Part shown: one piece after another, positions 24,642 through 34,184 of the stretch
Position numbering within the stretch: the first letter of the stretch is position 1
How the letters are laid out: every line of letters begins with the position of its first letter
Assembly: GCF_900129005.1 (NCBI RefSeq)
Contig: NZ_FQUN01000003.1
Span: 372,001-436,000 of the forward strand
Reading direction: 5' to 3'
Source: Leeuwenhoekiella marinoflava DSM 3653
GTDB lineage: Bacteria > Bacteroidota > Bacteroidia > Flavobacteriales > Flavobacteriaceae
DNA: 64,000 nucleotides
Position numbers and translations under genes: made by a program
Notes under the pieces: generated by a model
What the model was told of the DNA's origin: nothing
Database searches by the model: none
Seen by the model: only the letters and a program-made list of their open reading frames with translations

Positions 24642-25733
24642 GTGTTAAACTTTTATAAAAAACTCATACACTGGTATTTACAAAACAAACGGGAGTTGCC
24701 TTGGCGGCAAATAAATGACCCGTATCGCATTTGGCTATCAGAAATCATACTTCAACAAACGCGAGTTGAGCAGGGGACACCCTATTATTTTAAGTTTACG
24801 GAGGCATTTCCTGACATAAAATCGCTAGCTGATGCTCATGAAGATGAAGTTTTAAAATTGTGGCAGGGACTGGGCTATTACTCCCGAGCACGTAACTTGC
24901 ACGCGACTGCAAAAAAAGTCGCGTATGAACTAGACGGAATATTCCCGGATACGTATTCTGAAATTAAGAAATTAAAAGGAGTAGGAGATTATACGGCAAG
25001 TGCAATTGCCTCTATTTGTTTTGATGAAGCGGCAGCTGTAGTAGATGGTAATGTTTATCGCGTGCTTTCTCGGATTTTTGGTGTAGATACTCCTATAGAT
25101 AGTACGCCGGGTAAAAAAGAATTTAAAGCTTTGGCTCAAAATTTAATGGATCCTGACGATGCTGCAAATTTTAATCAGGCGATAATGGAATTTGGCGCTA
25201 CACAGTGTAAGCCTAAAAATCCGTATTGTTTGCATTGTCCTTTTAGTGAGGATTGTGTGGCTTTTCAGCAAGGGAAAATCGATAAGCTCCCGGTGAAGAA
25301 AGGAAAGATCAAAGTGAAGAATCGTTTTTTCAATTATCTCTTATTTGTAACTCAAGAAGGGGAAACGGTATTGAAGCAACGTGAAGATAAAGGGATCTGG
25401 CGCGGACTGTTTGATTTTCCGTTACTAGAGACTGAAACAGATTTGCTAGAAGAAGATTTCCGCGAAAGCGTAAAAGATTTAAAGGTTATTGGTGATGCTG
25501 ACCCCGTTGTATTTAAAGAGCTTCTTGTAACTGAAATAATTTTGCAACAACAAAATCCCATCATTCATAAACTGTCACATCAAAAGCTTCACGTTAAGTT
25601 TTGGGTAATAAAACTGAAAAATAAATCAGGTCTTAAAACCGTTTCTTTTGAAGATTTTGAGAATTATGCGGTGCCTCGTGTGATAGATCGCTTTATGGAA
25701 AGTTTTGATTATAAAGATTATGTGTCAAATTAG
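24642..25733 (+). CDS. mutY: A/G-specific adenine glycosylase
   Basis: MutY removes adenine mispaired with 8-oxoguanine. The 363-residue protein has the helix-hairpin-helix LKGVGDYTASAIASI with the catalytic Asp further on in VVDGNVYRVLSR. The 4Fe-4S cluster motif is Cx6Cx2Cx5C in CKPKNPYCLHCPFSEDC. A C-terminal Nudix-like domain (FNYLLFVTQEGETVLKQREDKGIWRGLFDFPLLE) recognises oxoG. The start is GTG at 24642, as no ATG is available before the conserved part. Divergent from the HU gene; ssb follows. Confidence 0.95.
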   Translation: MLNFYKKLIHWYLQNKRELPWRQINDPYRIWLSEIILQQTRVEQGTPYYFKFTEAFPDIKSLADAHEDEVLKLWQGLGYYSRARNLHATAKKVAYELDGIFPDTYSEIKKLKGVGDYTASAIASICFDEAAAVVDGNVYRVLSRIFGVDTPIDSTPGKKEFKALAQNLMDPDDAANFNQAIMEFGATQCKPKNPYCLHCPFSEDCVAFQQGKIDKLPVKKGKIKVKNRFFNYLLFVTQEGETVLKQREDKGIWRGLFDFPLLETETDLLEEDFRESVKDLKVIGDADPVVFKELLVTEIILQQQNPIIHKLSHQKLHVKFWVIKLKNKSGLKTVSFEDFENYAVPRVIDRFMESFDYKDYVSN

Positions 25734-25827
25734 CTAGATTGAATGAGGCTCTGCTTGGCTTAATCTAATTTACCACAAAACTGTTCTGCTGCGTGTTTCT
25801 TTAATGTGAGGGTTAACTTGTTTTTAG

Positions 25828-25858
25828 TTGAGCAACTCCTTAATTTTAGTTACTTTTG
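25828..25858 (+). promoter_or_regulatory. Promoter of ssb-gldE-gldD
   Basis: TTG (25828-25830), 20-nt spacer, TACTTTTG (25851-25858). Both boxes match; the ATG is 20 nt downstream. Confidence 0.65.
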
Positions 25859-25878
25859 ACCTTTAAAATATAGAGAAT

Positions 25879-26346
25879 ATGTCGGGTACGTTAAATAAAG
25901 TAATGCTCATAGGGCACACGGGTGATGATGTAAAAATGCACTATTTTGAGGGTGGTGGCGCGATAGGGCGTTTTCCGCTTGCTACAAATGAAACGTATAC
26001 AAACAGAACTACCGGTGAGCGTGTGAGTAATACCGAGTGGCACAATATTGTGGTGCGTAACAAAGGTGCAGAAATTTGCGAAAAGTATTTAAAAAAGGGT
26101 GATAAAGTCTATATAGAAGGACGCATTAAAACCCGTAAGTGGCAAGATGAGGCTGGTACAGAACGGTATAGTACAGAAGTGCAGTGTACAGATTTTACAT
26201 TCTTAACACCAAAAGATGCCAGTGGAATGCCGCAGCAAAGTGCGCAACCTGCACAAAAATCTGCTGCACCAGCAGCTCCAAAGGCGAGTCCGTCTCCTGT
26301 GTCTCCTGCTTACGATGATGAAGAGGAAGATGATTTACCATTTTAA
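25879..26346 (+). CDS. ssb: Single-stranded DNA-binding protein
   Basis: SSB coats single-stranded DNA in replication and repair. The 155-residue protein has an OB fold (residues 1-110, MSGTLNKVMLIGHTGDDVKMHY, EWHNIVVRNKGAEICEKYLKKG), a Pro/Ala-rich linker and the acidic C-terminal tip DDEEEDDLPF that binds partner proteins. Usual for the mutY-ssb-gldE-gldD locus of flavobacteria. Confidence 0.96.
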   Translation: MSGTLNKVMLIGHTGDDVKMHYFEGGGAIGRFPLATNETYTNRTTGERVSNTEWHNIVVRNKGAEICEKYLKKGDKVYIEGRIKTRKWQDEAGTERYSTEVQCTDFTFLTPKDASGMPQQSAQPAQKSAAPAAPKASPSPVSPAYDDEEEDDLPF

Positions 26347-26370
26347 TACCTACCAACTAAATTAATTTCA

Positions 26371-27699
26371 TTGGATCCTGACCCCCCAAGTTTATTAATT
26401 ATCCAGCAAGGTTTTTCTGTAACTTCGGTTGTAGAAATTATTGCCGTTCTTATTTTATTAGTTTTTTCGGCACTTATAAGTGGTACTGAAGTCGCATTTT
26501 TTGCACTAACACCATCAGATCTAGAACTCGATGTAGAGAAACAGACCAGACAACAAAATCTGGTTGTGCGCTTACTTGAAAAGCCTAAAAAACTACTCGC
26601 AACAATACTCGTAGCTAATAACTTTATCAATATAGCTATTGTTCTCATTTTTGCTAATCTGGGGGAAAGCCTCTTTGCCGGTCTTGAGAAATACCAGTTC
26701 TGGATTATTAATCTGCGTTTTCTGGTAGAAGTTGTTGCGGTTACCTTCTTGATTTTGATGTTCGGTGAAATTTTACCGAAAGTTTATGCCAATAGGAATA
26801 AAGTAGCATTTTCCGGGAAAATGGCGTATCCAATGCTGGTTTTAGATTTTATCATTTCGCCATTGAGTATTCCTATGCGTTCTGTGACGCTGTTGTTGCA
26901 AGATAAATTTGGTAAGCAAAAAGCAAATATTAGTATAGATCAGTTGGGGCAAGCCTTAGAACTTACCAGTGAAGACGATACTTCTGTAGAAGAACAAAAA
27001 ATATTAAAGGGAATTGTAAGCTTTGGTAATACTGATACCAAGCAGGTTATGAAGCCGAGAATGGATATTTTTGCGCTCAACCAAGAGCTCTCCTATGTAG
27101 GGATTATTCCATTAATTATTGAAAATGGGTATTCTCGGATTCCAGTTTTTACTGAAAATATAGATAATATCGTCGGAATCTTATATGTAAAAGATTTACT
27201 TCCGCATATAGATAAAGAGGATTTTAAGTGGACGAGCTTGCTACGTGATCCTTATTTTGTGCCTGAAAATAAAAAGCTAGATGATCTGCTTAACGAGTTT
27301 AAAGACAAGCGTAATCATTTGGCAATTGTTGTTGATGAATATGGCGGTACGAGTGGATTGATTTCTATGGAAGATATTATTGAAGAAATCGTGGGCGATA
27401 TCAGTGATGAGTTTGATGATGAAGATATTATCTTTTCTAAGCTAGACGATAACAATTATATTTTTGAAGGGAAAACCTCTCTTAAAGATTTTTACAAGGT
27501 TATCAAGCTTGATGATAACTCAGCTTTTGAAGAAAATAAAGGAGAGGCAGAGACCTTGGCGGGTTTTCTTCTTGAGATTTCAAAAGGATTTCCACGGAAA
27601 AATGAGATACTAAATTTTGAGCATTACGCGTTTACTATTGAGGTGATCGATCAAAAGCGTATCAAACAAATCAAGCTTACGATCAAAGATATCGACTAG
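26371..27699 (+). CDS. gldE: Gliding motility-associated membrane protein GldE (CNNM/TlyC family)
   Basis: The 442-residue protein is a CNNM-domain membrane protein with DUF21 helices (about 15-200), a pair of CBS domains (about 210-340, VMKPRMDIFAL, IDNIVGILYVKDLL, DEYGGTSGLISMEDIIEEIVGDI) and a CorC/HlyC C-terminal domain. Its neighbour gldD and the ssb-mutY context mark it as GldE, which aids GldD in assembly of the flavobacterial gliding / type IX secretion machinery. The start is TTG (DPDPPSLLI), 24 nt after ssb. Confidence 0.92.
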   Translation: MDPDPPSLLIIQQGFSVTSVVEIIAVLILLVFSALISGTEVAFFALTPSDLELDVEKQTRQQNLVVRLLEKPKKLLATILVANNFINIAIVLIFANLGESLFAGLEKYQFWIINLRFLVEVVAVTFLILMFGEILPKVYANRNKVAFSGKMAYPMLVLDFIISPLSIPMRSVTLLLQDKFGKQKANISIDQLGQALELTSEDDTSVEEQKILKGIVSFGNTDTKQVMKPRMDIFALNQELSYVGIIPLIIENGYSRIPVFTENIDNIVGILYVKDLLPHIDKEDFKWTSLLRDPYFVPENKKLDDLLNEFKDKRNHLAIVVDEYGGTSGLISMEDIIEEIVGDISDEFDDEDIIFSKLDDNNYIFEGKTSLKDFYKVIKLDDNSAFEENKGEAETLAGFLLEISKGFPRKNEILNFEHYAFTIEVIDQKRIKQIKLTIKDID

Positions 27700-27717
27700 C
27701 ATAAATTCTAATTGCAA

Positions 27718-28284
27718 TTGAAAATTTTCAGCTTTACAACCGTGCTTTTTATAGTGCTTACGAGTTTTGCCTCGTGTAAAGATGATGTACTGCCTAAGCC
27801 CAATGCTTTTTTAGCACTCAATTATAATACACCTGAGTACACAGCCTACGGAAGTGATAACTGCCCGTATGAGTTTATGAAAAACACCAAAGCAGTTGTG
27901 CGTTATAAAAGCGATTGTTCTGCAATTTTAGAATATCCTGAAATGGATGGAGCGTTGTATCTCACGTACCGAAATGTGGATGGCAACATCAAGCAATTGC
28001 TTACCGATGCGCAAAAGCTTACCTACGAGCACGTGATTAAAGCAGATAATATAGCTGAAGAAAAGTATATCAATCCTGAGCATAACGTGTACGGGATGTT
28101 TTATGATGTTGCCGGGAATGCAGCTTCTCAGTCCCAGTTTTATGTTACAGACAGCACCTCGTATTTTATCACCGGTTCTATCTACTTCAATGTTACGCCT
28201 AACTACGATAGTATTTTGCCTGCAGCAGCTTATTTAAAAAACGACATCCGTCATCTGATGGAAAGCCTGCGCTGGAAGAAATAA
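27718..28284 (+). CDS. gldD: Gliding motility lipoprotein GldD
   Basis: GldD is a lipoprotein needed for gliding in flavobacteria. The 188-residue protein has a lipoprotein signal (KIFSFTTVLFIVLTSFASC, Cys at position 20) and the family motif FLALNYNTPEYTAYGS, CPYEFMKN and GDFYFNVTPN-like NYDSILPAA. TTG at 27718 fits the signal peptide best; another TTG 6 nt earlier is equally possible. It follows gldE by 18 nt. Confidence 0.9.
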   Translation: MKIFSFTTVLFIVLTSFASCKDDVLPKPNAFLALNYNTPEYTAYGSDNCPYEFMKNTKAVVRYKSDCSAILEYPEMDGALYLTYRNVDGNIKQLLTDAQKLTYEHVIKADNIAEEKYINPEHNVYGMFYDVAGNAASQSQFYVTDSTSYFITGSIYFNVTPNYDSILPAAAYLKNDIRHLMESLRWKK

Positions 28285-28343
28285 GCCCATATTAAACTTC
28301 TATTCTATTTTTTAATTACAATTTTGCAGGCTCAACGTATGCT

Positions 28344-29237
28344 ATGCAAAACAATACTAAAAAGTGGGTTTACCTTTTTATTTTAGCGCTCATTTGGGGG
28401 ACTTCGTATATCCTTATCAAGAAAGGATTAGTAGGATTAAGTCCGTTGCAGCTCGGAGCATTTAGAATTGTTTTTACTACAATTTTCTTGTTTTTGATGG
28501 GTTTCAGAACACTATTTAAGATCCCAAAAGAGAAATGGCTTTGGGTAGGGCTGAGTGCATTGCTGGGTACATTTTTGCCTGTTTTTCTTTTTGCTTACGC
28601 CGAAACTCAAATTGACAGCAGTATTGCTTCAATATTGAATTCACTGGTTCCGCTTTTTACAATATTCTTAGGCTATCTGGTCTTTAAAATTCCGTTTAAC
28701 GGAAATCAGGTTTTGGGCGTATTATTGGGTTTGTTGGGAGCCGGAATATTGATCTTTCAAGGTGCTGAGGTGAATCCTGAGCAGAACTATATGTTTTCCG
28801 GATTAGTGGTAATAGCAGCTTTATGTTATGCCGGAAACGCTAATATTTTAAAATCAAAACTTCAAGAATTATCGTCTTTGGGAATCGCAGTCGGGAATTT
28901 TGCTGTGATGCTGATTCCTGCGATATTTGTGCTTTATTTCTCCGGTGGGATGTCGGTTGATATTGACGATCCTGTAATTACAGAATCACTGATCTATATT
29001 ACATTACTGGCTTTCTTTGGTACAGCTTTGGCTAAAATTTTATTCAACAAATTGGTTCAAATTTCTTCAGCGGTTTTTTCTACTTCTGTCACCTATTTGA
29101 TTCCTATCGTGGGTATATTCTGGGGATTACTGGATGGGGAGCGTTTGACTTTGATTCATCTATTAGGAGCCTTCGTGATCCTAACGGGTGTTTACCTTGT
29201 TAACGCCAACAGAAAACAAAAAAAGACCGACGGTTAA
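28344..29237 (+). CDS. DMT family (EamA) transporter
   Basis: The 297-residue protein has ten membrane helices in two EamA repeats (IWGTSYILIKKGLVGLSPLQLGAFR in the first; FFGTALAKILFNKLVQISSAVF in the second), typical of drug/metabolite exporters. Substrate is unknown. It lies 59 nt after gldD; a promoter of its own is not clear. Its stop codon sits in the loop of a terminator hairpin. Confidence 0.88.
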   Translation: MQNNTKKWVYLFILALIWGTSYILIKKGLVGLSPLQLGAFRIVFTTIFLFLMGFRTLFKIPKEKWLWVGLSALLGTFLPVFLFAYAETQIDSSIASILNSLVPLFTIFLGYLVFKIPFNGNQVLGVLLGLLGAGILIFQGAEVNPEQNYMFSGLVVIAALCYAGNANILKSKLQELSSLGIAVGNFAVMLIPAIFVLYFSGGMSVDIDDPVITESLIYITLLAFFGTALAKILFNKLVQISSAVFSTSVTYLIPIVGIFWGLLDGERLTLIHLLGAFVILTGVYLVNANRKQKKTDG

Positions 29238-29248
29238 GTCGGCCTTTG
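29222..29248 (+). terminator. Intrinsic terminator overlapping the DMT transporter stop
   Basis: AAAGACCGAC (29222-29231), loop GGTTAA, GTCGGCCTTT (29238-29247), one mismatch. The TAA stop (29235-29237) is in the loop. Confidence 0.7.
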
Positions 29249-29269
29249 GTATAAGTAAGTACTTAAAGC

Positions 29270-31339
29270 TTATTGAAAATCAGCGTCACTCACGCCTTCA
29301 TTCACTTTAATCTCCGTAAAGGTAAACTCAATATTTTGAGGTCCCATAGACTGTGATAATTTATAAGGAACAAGAATTGCTCCTGCTGGTTTGTAGTCAT
29401 CATAAATAACGGTTTGTACAAAAGTTTGTCCTTGCATTTCCTGAGTAGTTTCTTCTTTTAATTTTAAACCACTTTCAGTAGCGTAGAATGCTTTTTTAGT
29501 ATCGGTTAAAGCGATTACGTACGCATTTTCTCCATCAACCTTTTCAATCTTCTCTAGTTTTATAGAAGCATTGTTCATCATATTCAATTCAGGGACAATT
29601 GCAGATTCTTTTTTAAGTTCAGTAATTTGCTCTTCAGAAGGAGTCATCGTTTGTCCTTGTGCAGAAATAGAAGCGGTGTCACCGTTTAAAACCTGCTTAG
29701 ACGTCACATTCCCCATAACGGAAATTTCCTGTAAGAATTGATCTTTTGTAGTTTTTTTAATAGTCAATTTAAGAGGAGTTCCCTGAACGCTTCCTTCGCC
29801 CATCATCACGATAGAATTTACATTAGCGATAGCCTCTTTGCCACCTATAGCTTTAATATAGTTGCTGAAAACAGTTGCCGCAGTCACACCTTCTGGCATG
29901 GCTACCTCATATTCTGGTTTTTCAACAGGATTTGCCTCTTTGTCGTAATATTTTACAGGAATGGTTTTTCCTTTAAATTGTACTTTTTCAAGATTATCAA
30001 GTACTTCGCTTCCTTTTCCTGCGATAATGATACGCGCGTTGTCTGATAGGAAATATTTTTTAGCTACACGCTGAACATCTTGAATAGTAACTGCGTTTAT
30101 CTTACTTAAATAGTTCTGATAAAAATCTTCTGGAAGATTTTCGGTTTCAATATTTAGGGCAAAACGAGCAACTGTGCTTGGCTGCTCTAAAGAGCGAACA
30201 AAACTGCCTATGTATTTAGCTTTTGCGTTTTTAAGATCTTTTTGACTAACAGGTTCTTGACGAATGTTATCTATCTCTTCTAAAAATGCAACTACAGAGC
30301 TGTCTGTAACCATATTTCGCACACTTGCTGAAGCGCTAAATGAAGTCTTACCATATTTACTGTCGCTAATGTTAGAATACGCGCCATAAGTGTATCCTTT
30401 ATCTTCTCTAAGATTTAAGAATAAACGGCCTTCTCCACCGCCACCCAGAATCTGATTAGCCATCAATACCGGGAAATAATCTGTATCACTCATTTTAAGA
30501 TCTACCAGATTTTCAACGATTACTTGCGATTGTACGGCATTTGGCATATCTACAAAATCAATTTCTGTAGCAGTTAAATTTTCGGGAGCTTTAAAATCAT
30601 TGCTTAGGTCAGTTCCTTTTTTCCAGTCTTTAAAGTTTTTAGAAACCTCTTTTTTGATATCTTTAAAATTCACATCACCTACAACAACCAAATATGCGTT
30701 ATTTGGTATAAACGCTTTGTTGTAAAATGCTTTTGCGTCTGCAAGTGTTACTTTTTTTACAGCTTCTGGTGTTTCAAACTCTCCTTTAGGGTGGTTTTTA
30801 CCGTAAAGTAAAGCACGACTGACTGTGCCTGCTGCTGCTTCAACACTCTTCTCATTAGTTTTTAAACCTTCGATGAGGATGGTCTGTTCTTTTTCAAATT
30901 CTTCCTGAGTAAAATTAGGATTGATCGCTGCGTCTGCAAGAAGTTCTAAAATGCGATCTGAATACTGCGAAAGTCCGCTGGCAGAAGCATACTGAGGCCC
31001 AAAGCTAACGCGGGCACCCATATAATCTACTTCTTCATTATAATCATCTTTACTGATGCTTGTAGAACCTTTTCCTAATAAAGCTCCGGAAATTGATGCA
31101 GCACCCACTTTGTCGTTTTCGGCGATAGGCGGGTTATCCAGAGTAAGTGTGTAAGAAACCCGGGGCAATTTATGGTTCTCAACAACAATAACTTTAAGTC
31201 CGTTTTTAAGTGTAAACGTTTGGGGTTTACTCAGGTTAATTTCGGGAGCAGGTCCTGCTTTAGGTTGTGTGCTACGGTCTACCTGTGCTACTGCGCCTAA
31301 GCTGCAGATAAGTAGTAAGCTAAAAAATATTTTTTTCAT
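29270..31339 (-). CDS. M16 family peptidase, non-catalytic subunit
   Basis: The 689-residue exported protein (signal MKKIFFSLLLICSLGAVAQ) has the M16 fold (TFTLKNGLKVIVVENHKLP) but where HxxEH is expected it reads GKGSTSISKDDYNEEVDY, with no zinc ligands. It keeps the R/Y pair of the C-terminal M16 domain (REDKGYTYGAYS). An extra C-terminal domain (about 480-689, AIGGKEAIANVNSIVMMGEG) of a LolA-like outer-membrane lipid-binding type is fused. It lies 54 nt after the active partner gene, so the two probably form a heterodimeric periplasmic protease. Confidence 0.9.
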   Translation of the reverse strand: MKKIFFSLLLICSLGAVAQVDRSTQPKAGPAPEINLSKPQTFTLKNGLKVIVVENHKLPRVSYTLTLDNPPIAENDKVGAASISGALLGKGSTSISKDDYNEEVDYMGARVSFGPQYASASGLSQYSDRILELLADAAINPNFTQEEFEKEQTILIEGLKTNEKSVEAAAGTVSRALLYGKNHPKGEFETPEAVKKVTLADAKAFYNKAFIPNNAYLVVVGDVNFKDIKKEVSKNFKDWKKGTDLSNDFKAPENLTATEIDFVDMPNAVQSQVIVENLVDLKMSDTDYFPVLMANQILGGGGEGRLFLNLREDKGYTYGAYSNISDSKYGKTSFSASASVRNMVTDSSVVAFLEEIDNIRQEPVSQKDLKNAKAKYIGSFVRSLEQPSTVARFALNIETENLPEDFYQNYLSKINAVTIQDVQRVAKKYFLSDNARIIIAGKGSEVLDNLEKVQFKGKTIPVKYYDKEANPVEKPEYEVAMPEGVTAATVFSNYIKAIGGKEAIANVNSIVMMGEGSVQGTPLKLTIKKTTKDQFLQEISVMGNVTSKQVLNGDTASISAQGQTMTPSEEQITELKKESAIVPELNMMNNASIKLEKIEKVDGENAYVIALTDTKKAFYATESGLKLKEETTQEMQGQTFVQTVIYDDYKPAGAILVPYKLSQSMGPQNIEFTFTEIKVNEGVSDADFQ

Positions 31340-31393
31340 CTAAATGTATTTTATTTTAGGTTTCTGATGTTTTCTTTTGTTGAAAACAACAGG

Positions 31394-32713
31394 CTATTGC
31401 TCTTCTTTCTTAGGAAGGTATTCTACTTCTACACGTTGATTAGGCTTCAGGTATTTATTAGCAACCTCTTTGATTTCTTCACGTGTGATGGAGCGGTAAA
31501 TATCAATTTCTGTGTTGATGAGGTTGGTGTCATCATAAAGCATATAATCTCTGGCAAGCGTGTTGGCAATACCTTCAACACTTGAGTTTGAATTCACAAA
31601 ATTAGTTTCAGCTTTATTTTGAAGTTTTTCATAATCGCTTTCAGAAATTAAAGTGTTGCGAAGTTTGTTTATCTCTTCTTCCATCCCATCAACTAAAATT
31701 TCAAGACTAGTTTCACCTAGAGGAAGTCCAAAAATGATATACATACCATAGTCTTCTTGCTCTAAGTTTATGGCACCAATCTGTAATGCTTTTTTCTCTT
31801 CATCAACCATTTTCTTGTAAAGCTTAGAACTTTTACCGTCACTTAGGTAAGAAGAGATCATGTTTAATACATAAGCATCACGGCTTCCGTATCCTGGTGT
31901 GCGGTATGCGGTAAGAATTGCAGGTACCTGAATGTTAGAGTCGTAAAACTGACTTCTTTTAGATTCAGTAATAGGTGCCTCTTTAGGGTAGCTGCGTTCA
32001 AGAGCCGGGCCGCTTGGTATTGGGCCAAAATAATCTTGAATCATTTTCTTAGTTTCAGCAACATCAATAGCTCCGGCAACAACTAAAGCAGCATTGCTAG
32101 GTTTGTAATATTTATCAAAATATGACTGAAACTCTTCAAGAGAAGCAGCGTCAAGATCTTCCATGTATCCCACGTTAGGATCTTTATATGGGTGCTCATC
32201 AAAAAGTTGCTCGCTAATGGCAAAAAGGAATTGACCGTATGGAGAGTTGTCATAGCGTAAGCGACGCTCTTCTTTTACAACTTCGTTTTGTGTGTCAACA
32301 CCTTCTTGTTTAATGATGGGGTGAAGCATACGCTCAGATTCCATCCATAATCCCAATTCTAGATTGTTAGAAGGGAAGACTTCATAATAATAGGTTCGGT
32401 CTTGAGAAGTGTTGGCGTTATTAGTTCCACCATTAGAGCTAACGATCTCAAACCATTTACCTTTCTCTATGTTTTCGGTTCCTTCAAAAAGAAGGTGCTC
32501 AAAAAAGTGTGCAAATCCGGTACGCCCGTCTTCACGGTCTTTTCCGCCTACGTGATACATTACTGCTGTAGTGACAACGGGTGCCGTATTATCTTGATGT
32601 AAGATTACGTGAAGACCATTGTCTAAATCATATTCTTCAAATTCTACTTCCTGAGCGGTGGCAGTAAAGCTCAAAGCTAAAATTGAAGCAATTGAAAAAA
32701 GAGTCTTTTTCAT
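31394..32713 (-). CDS. M16 family zinc peptidase, catalytic subunit
   Basis: The 439-residue exported protein (signal MKKTLFSIASILALSFTATAQ) has the inverted zinc motif HFFEH in RTGFAHFFEHLLFEGTENI, with the third ligand Glu about 75 residues on (NEVVKEERR). It is the catalytic half of a pitrilysin-type pair with the downstream gene. Likely periplasmic; substrate unknown. It starts the operon. Confidence 0.92.
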   Translation of the reverse strand: MKKTLFSIASILALSFTATAQEVEFEEYDLDNGLHVILHQDNTAPVVTTAVMYHVGGKDREDGRTGFAHFFEHLLFEGTENIEKGKWFEIVSSNGGTNNANTSQDRTYYYEVFPSNNLELGLWMESERMLHPIIKQEGVDTQNEVVKEERRLRYDNSPYGQFLFAISEQLFDEHPYKDPNVGYMEDLDAASLEEFQSYFDKYYKPSNAALVVAGAIDVAETKKMIQDYFGPIPSGPALERSYPKEAPITESKRSQFYDSNIQVPAILTAYRTPGYGSRDAYVLNMISSYLSDGKSSKLYKKMVDEEKKALQIGAINLEQEDYGMYIIFGLPLGETSLEILVDGMEEEINKLRNTLISESDYEKLQNKAETNFVNSNSSVEGIANTLARDYMLYDDTNLINTEIDIYRSITREEIKEVANKYLKPNQRVEVEYLPKKEEQ

Positions 32714-32921
32714 GTATATAGTTTTTGTTTTAGTTACTCGTATAAGTGTTGTGATGAGTGAATTTGTTACAGAATCAACTTGTTAATTGATAATGAATTA
32801 TCTTTAGTTATATTGGTTACAATATTTTTTATAATTCGCAAGGACTTAATTTTTAACAGCTTTTTAGCTGGTATAGAACATTTTAATTAAGAACTTTAAG
32901 AGTAATCAAAAATCTACTATT

Positions 32922-33389
32922 ATGCTTAAAGTCGCACTTCCTATACGTTTTGGTATCGCAATAACTGCGGGCCTTATTGCTTATTTTTTAGTATTGGCTC
33001 TTTTTGGGCTGCATACAAATCCTATATTCAGTCTCTTTAATGGGGTTATTACCGGTTTTGGTATTTACGAAGCTATAAAATATTACAAACTGAGTAAAGG
33101 GAAAGATTTTGAATACGGCGATGGCTTTTCTGTAGGTATCGTGACCGGTTTTGTTTCAACAATTTTATTTACCGCATTCTTTGCATTGTACGCAGGTAAT
33201 CTCAATCCAGATTTTCTAAGTAACATGATTGCCGCCTGGGAAACTACATACAACACCAGTTTAGGTAGTGTGATATTTGTAGTTGCTATTATGGGTTTTG
33301 CTACTACTACGGTGCTTACTCTTAGTTTTATGCAATTATTTAAGCCGAGTTGGAATACTAAAAAAAAGTCTAAAACTTCACAGGCTTAA
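32922..33389 (+). CDS. DUF4199 family membrane protein
   Basis: The 155-residue protein has four membrane helices and the DUF4199 core (FGIYEAIKYYKLSKGKDFEYGDGFSVGIVTGF). Function unknown. The Lys-rich tail (NTKKKSKTSQA) is cytoplasmic. It is divergent from the M16 operon and lies upstream of rplU, which has its own promoter. Confidence 0.82.
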   Translation: MLKVALPIRFGIAITAGLIAYFLVLALFGLHTNPIFSLFNGVITGFGIYEAIKYYKLSKGKDFEYGDGFSVGIVTGFVSTILFTAFFALYAGNLNPDFLSNMIAAWETTYNTSLGSVIFVVAIMGFATTTVLTLSFMQLFKPSWNTKKKSKTSQA

Positions 33390-33404
33390 TTTTTCATTAT
33401 ACAT

Positions 33405-33434
33405 TTGTATTGTAAGTAAATAGCTGTATATTTG
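33405..33434 (+). promoter_or_regulatory. Promoter of rplU-rpmA
   Basis: TTG (33405-33407), exactly 19 nt, TATATTTG (33427-33434): the best match to the Bacteroidota consensus in the window. The rplU ATG is 56 nt downstream. Confidence 0.8.
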
Positions 33435-33490
33435 CGCCCTCTTAAATCACAAGGTTTAAGAATTTAAAAACTATTTTTAATCATTACGCT

Positions 33491-34135
33491 ATGTACGCAA
33501 TTGTAGAGATAGCAGGGCAGCAATTTAAAGTTGCAAAAGACCAGAAGGTTTTTGTTAACCGCTTGGCAGGAGAAGAAGGAGACGATGTTTCTTTCGATAA
33601 AGTTCTTTTGACAGGTGACGGTGACAACATCACTTTAGGCGCCCCGGCTATAGAAGGTGCTCTAGTAGGAGCAAAAATTTCACGTCACTTAAAAGGAGAC
33701 AAAGTAATTGTTTTCAAAAAGAAAAGACGTAAAGGCTATAAGAAGAAAAATGGTCACCGTCAATCTTTAACAGAGATTGTAATTGGTGATATTTCTCTAA
33801 AAGGAGGCAAAAAAGCGGCTCCTAAAGCTGAGAAAAAAGAAGAAGCTCCAAAGGCTAAAAAAGCTAAAGCTTCATCAAAAGGAGATGATCTTAAGAAGAT
33901 CGAAGGTGCAGGACCAAAAGCTGCTGAAGCATTAGTAGCTGCAGGTATTGACACTTTTGCAAAAGTGGCAAAAACTTCTCCAGAGAAATTGAGCGAGGTT
34001 CTTACTGAAGCAAGCTCTAGATTAAGTCACATCGTTACGGATACTTGGCCAAAGCAAGCTGCTTTAGCTGCAGAAGGTAAATGGGATGAGCTTAAAGAAT
34101 TACAAGATAATTTAGACGGCGGAATCGAAAAATAA
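33491..34135 (+). CDS. rplU: Ribosomal protein bL21 with C-terminal helix-hairpin-helix extension
   Basis: bL21 is a 50S protein. Residues 1-102 are a normal bL21 (MYAIVEIAGQQFKVAKDQKV, KKKRRKGYKKKNGHRQ). A Lys/Ala linker (about 103-133) and a second domain follow, with DDLKKIEGAGPKAAEALVAAGIDTF, a helix-hairpin-helix like those in L21-fused or DUF4332-type domains, so the protein has 214 residues instead of about 103. The frame is continuous and ends before rpmA, so the extension is real. Its role on the ribosome is unknown. Confidence 0.93.
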   Translation: MYAIVEIAGQQFKVAKDQKVFVNRLAGEEGDDVSFDKVLLTGDGDNITLGAPAIEGALVGAKISRHLKGDKVIVFKKKRRKGYKKKNGHRQSLTEIVIGDISLKGGKKAAPKAEKKEEAPKAKKAKASSKGDDLKKIEGAGPKAAEALVAAGIDTFAKVAKTSPEKLSEVLTEASSRLSHIVTDTWPKQAALAAEGKWDELKELQDNLDGGIEK

Positions 34136-34184
34136 TCTAACGATTATTTGATTACGTTAAGTATAACCATAAAACTAGAATAAG

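Noticed and set aside
31367-31393. GTTTTC/GAAAAC inverted repeat between the two M16 genes
   Set aside because: A short AT-rich stem of six pairs without a T-run; too weak to call a terminator or processing site.
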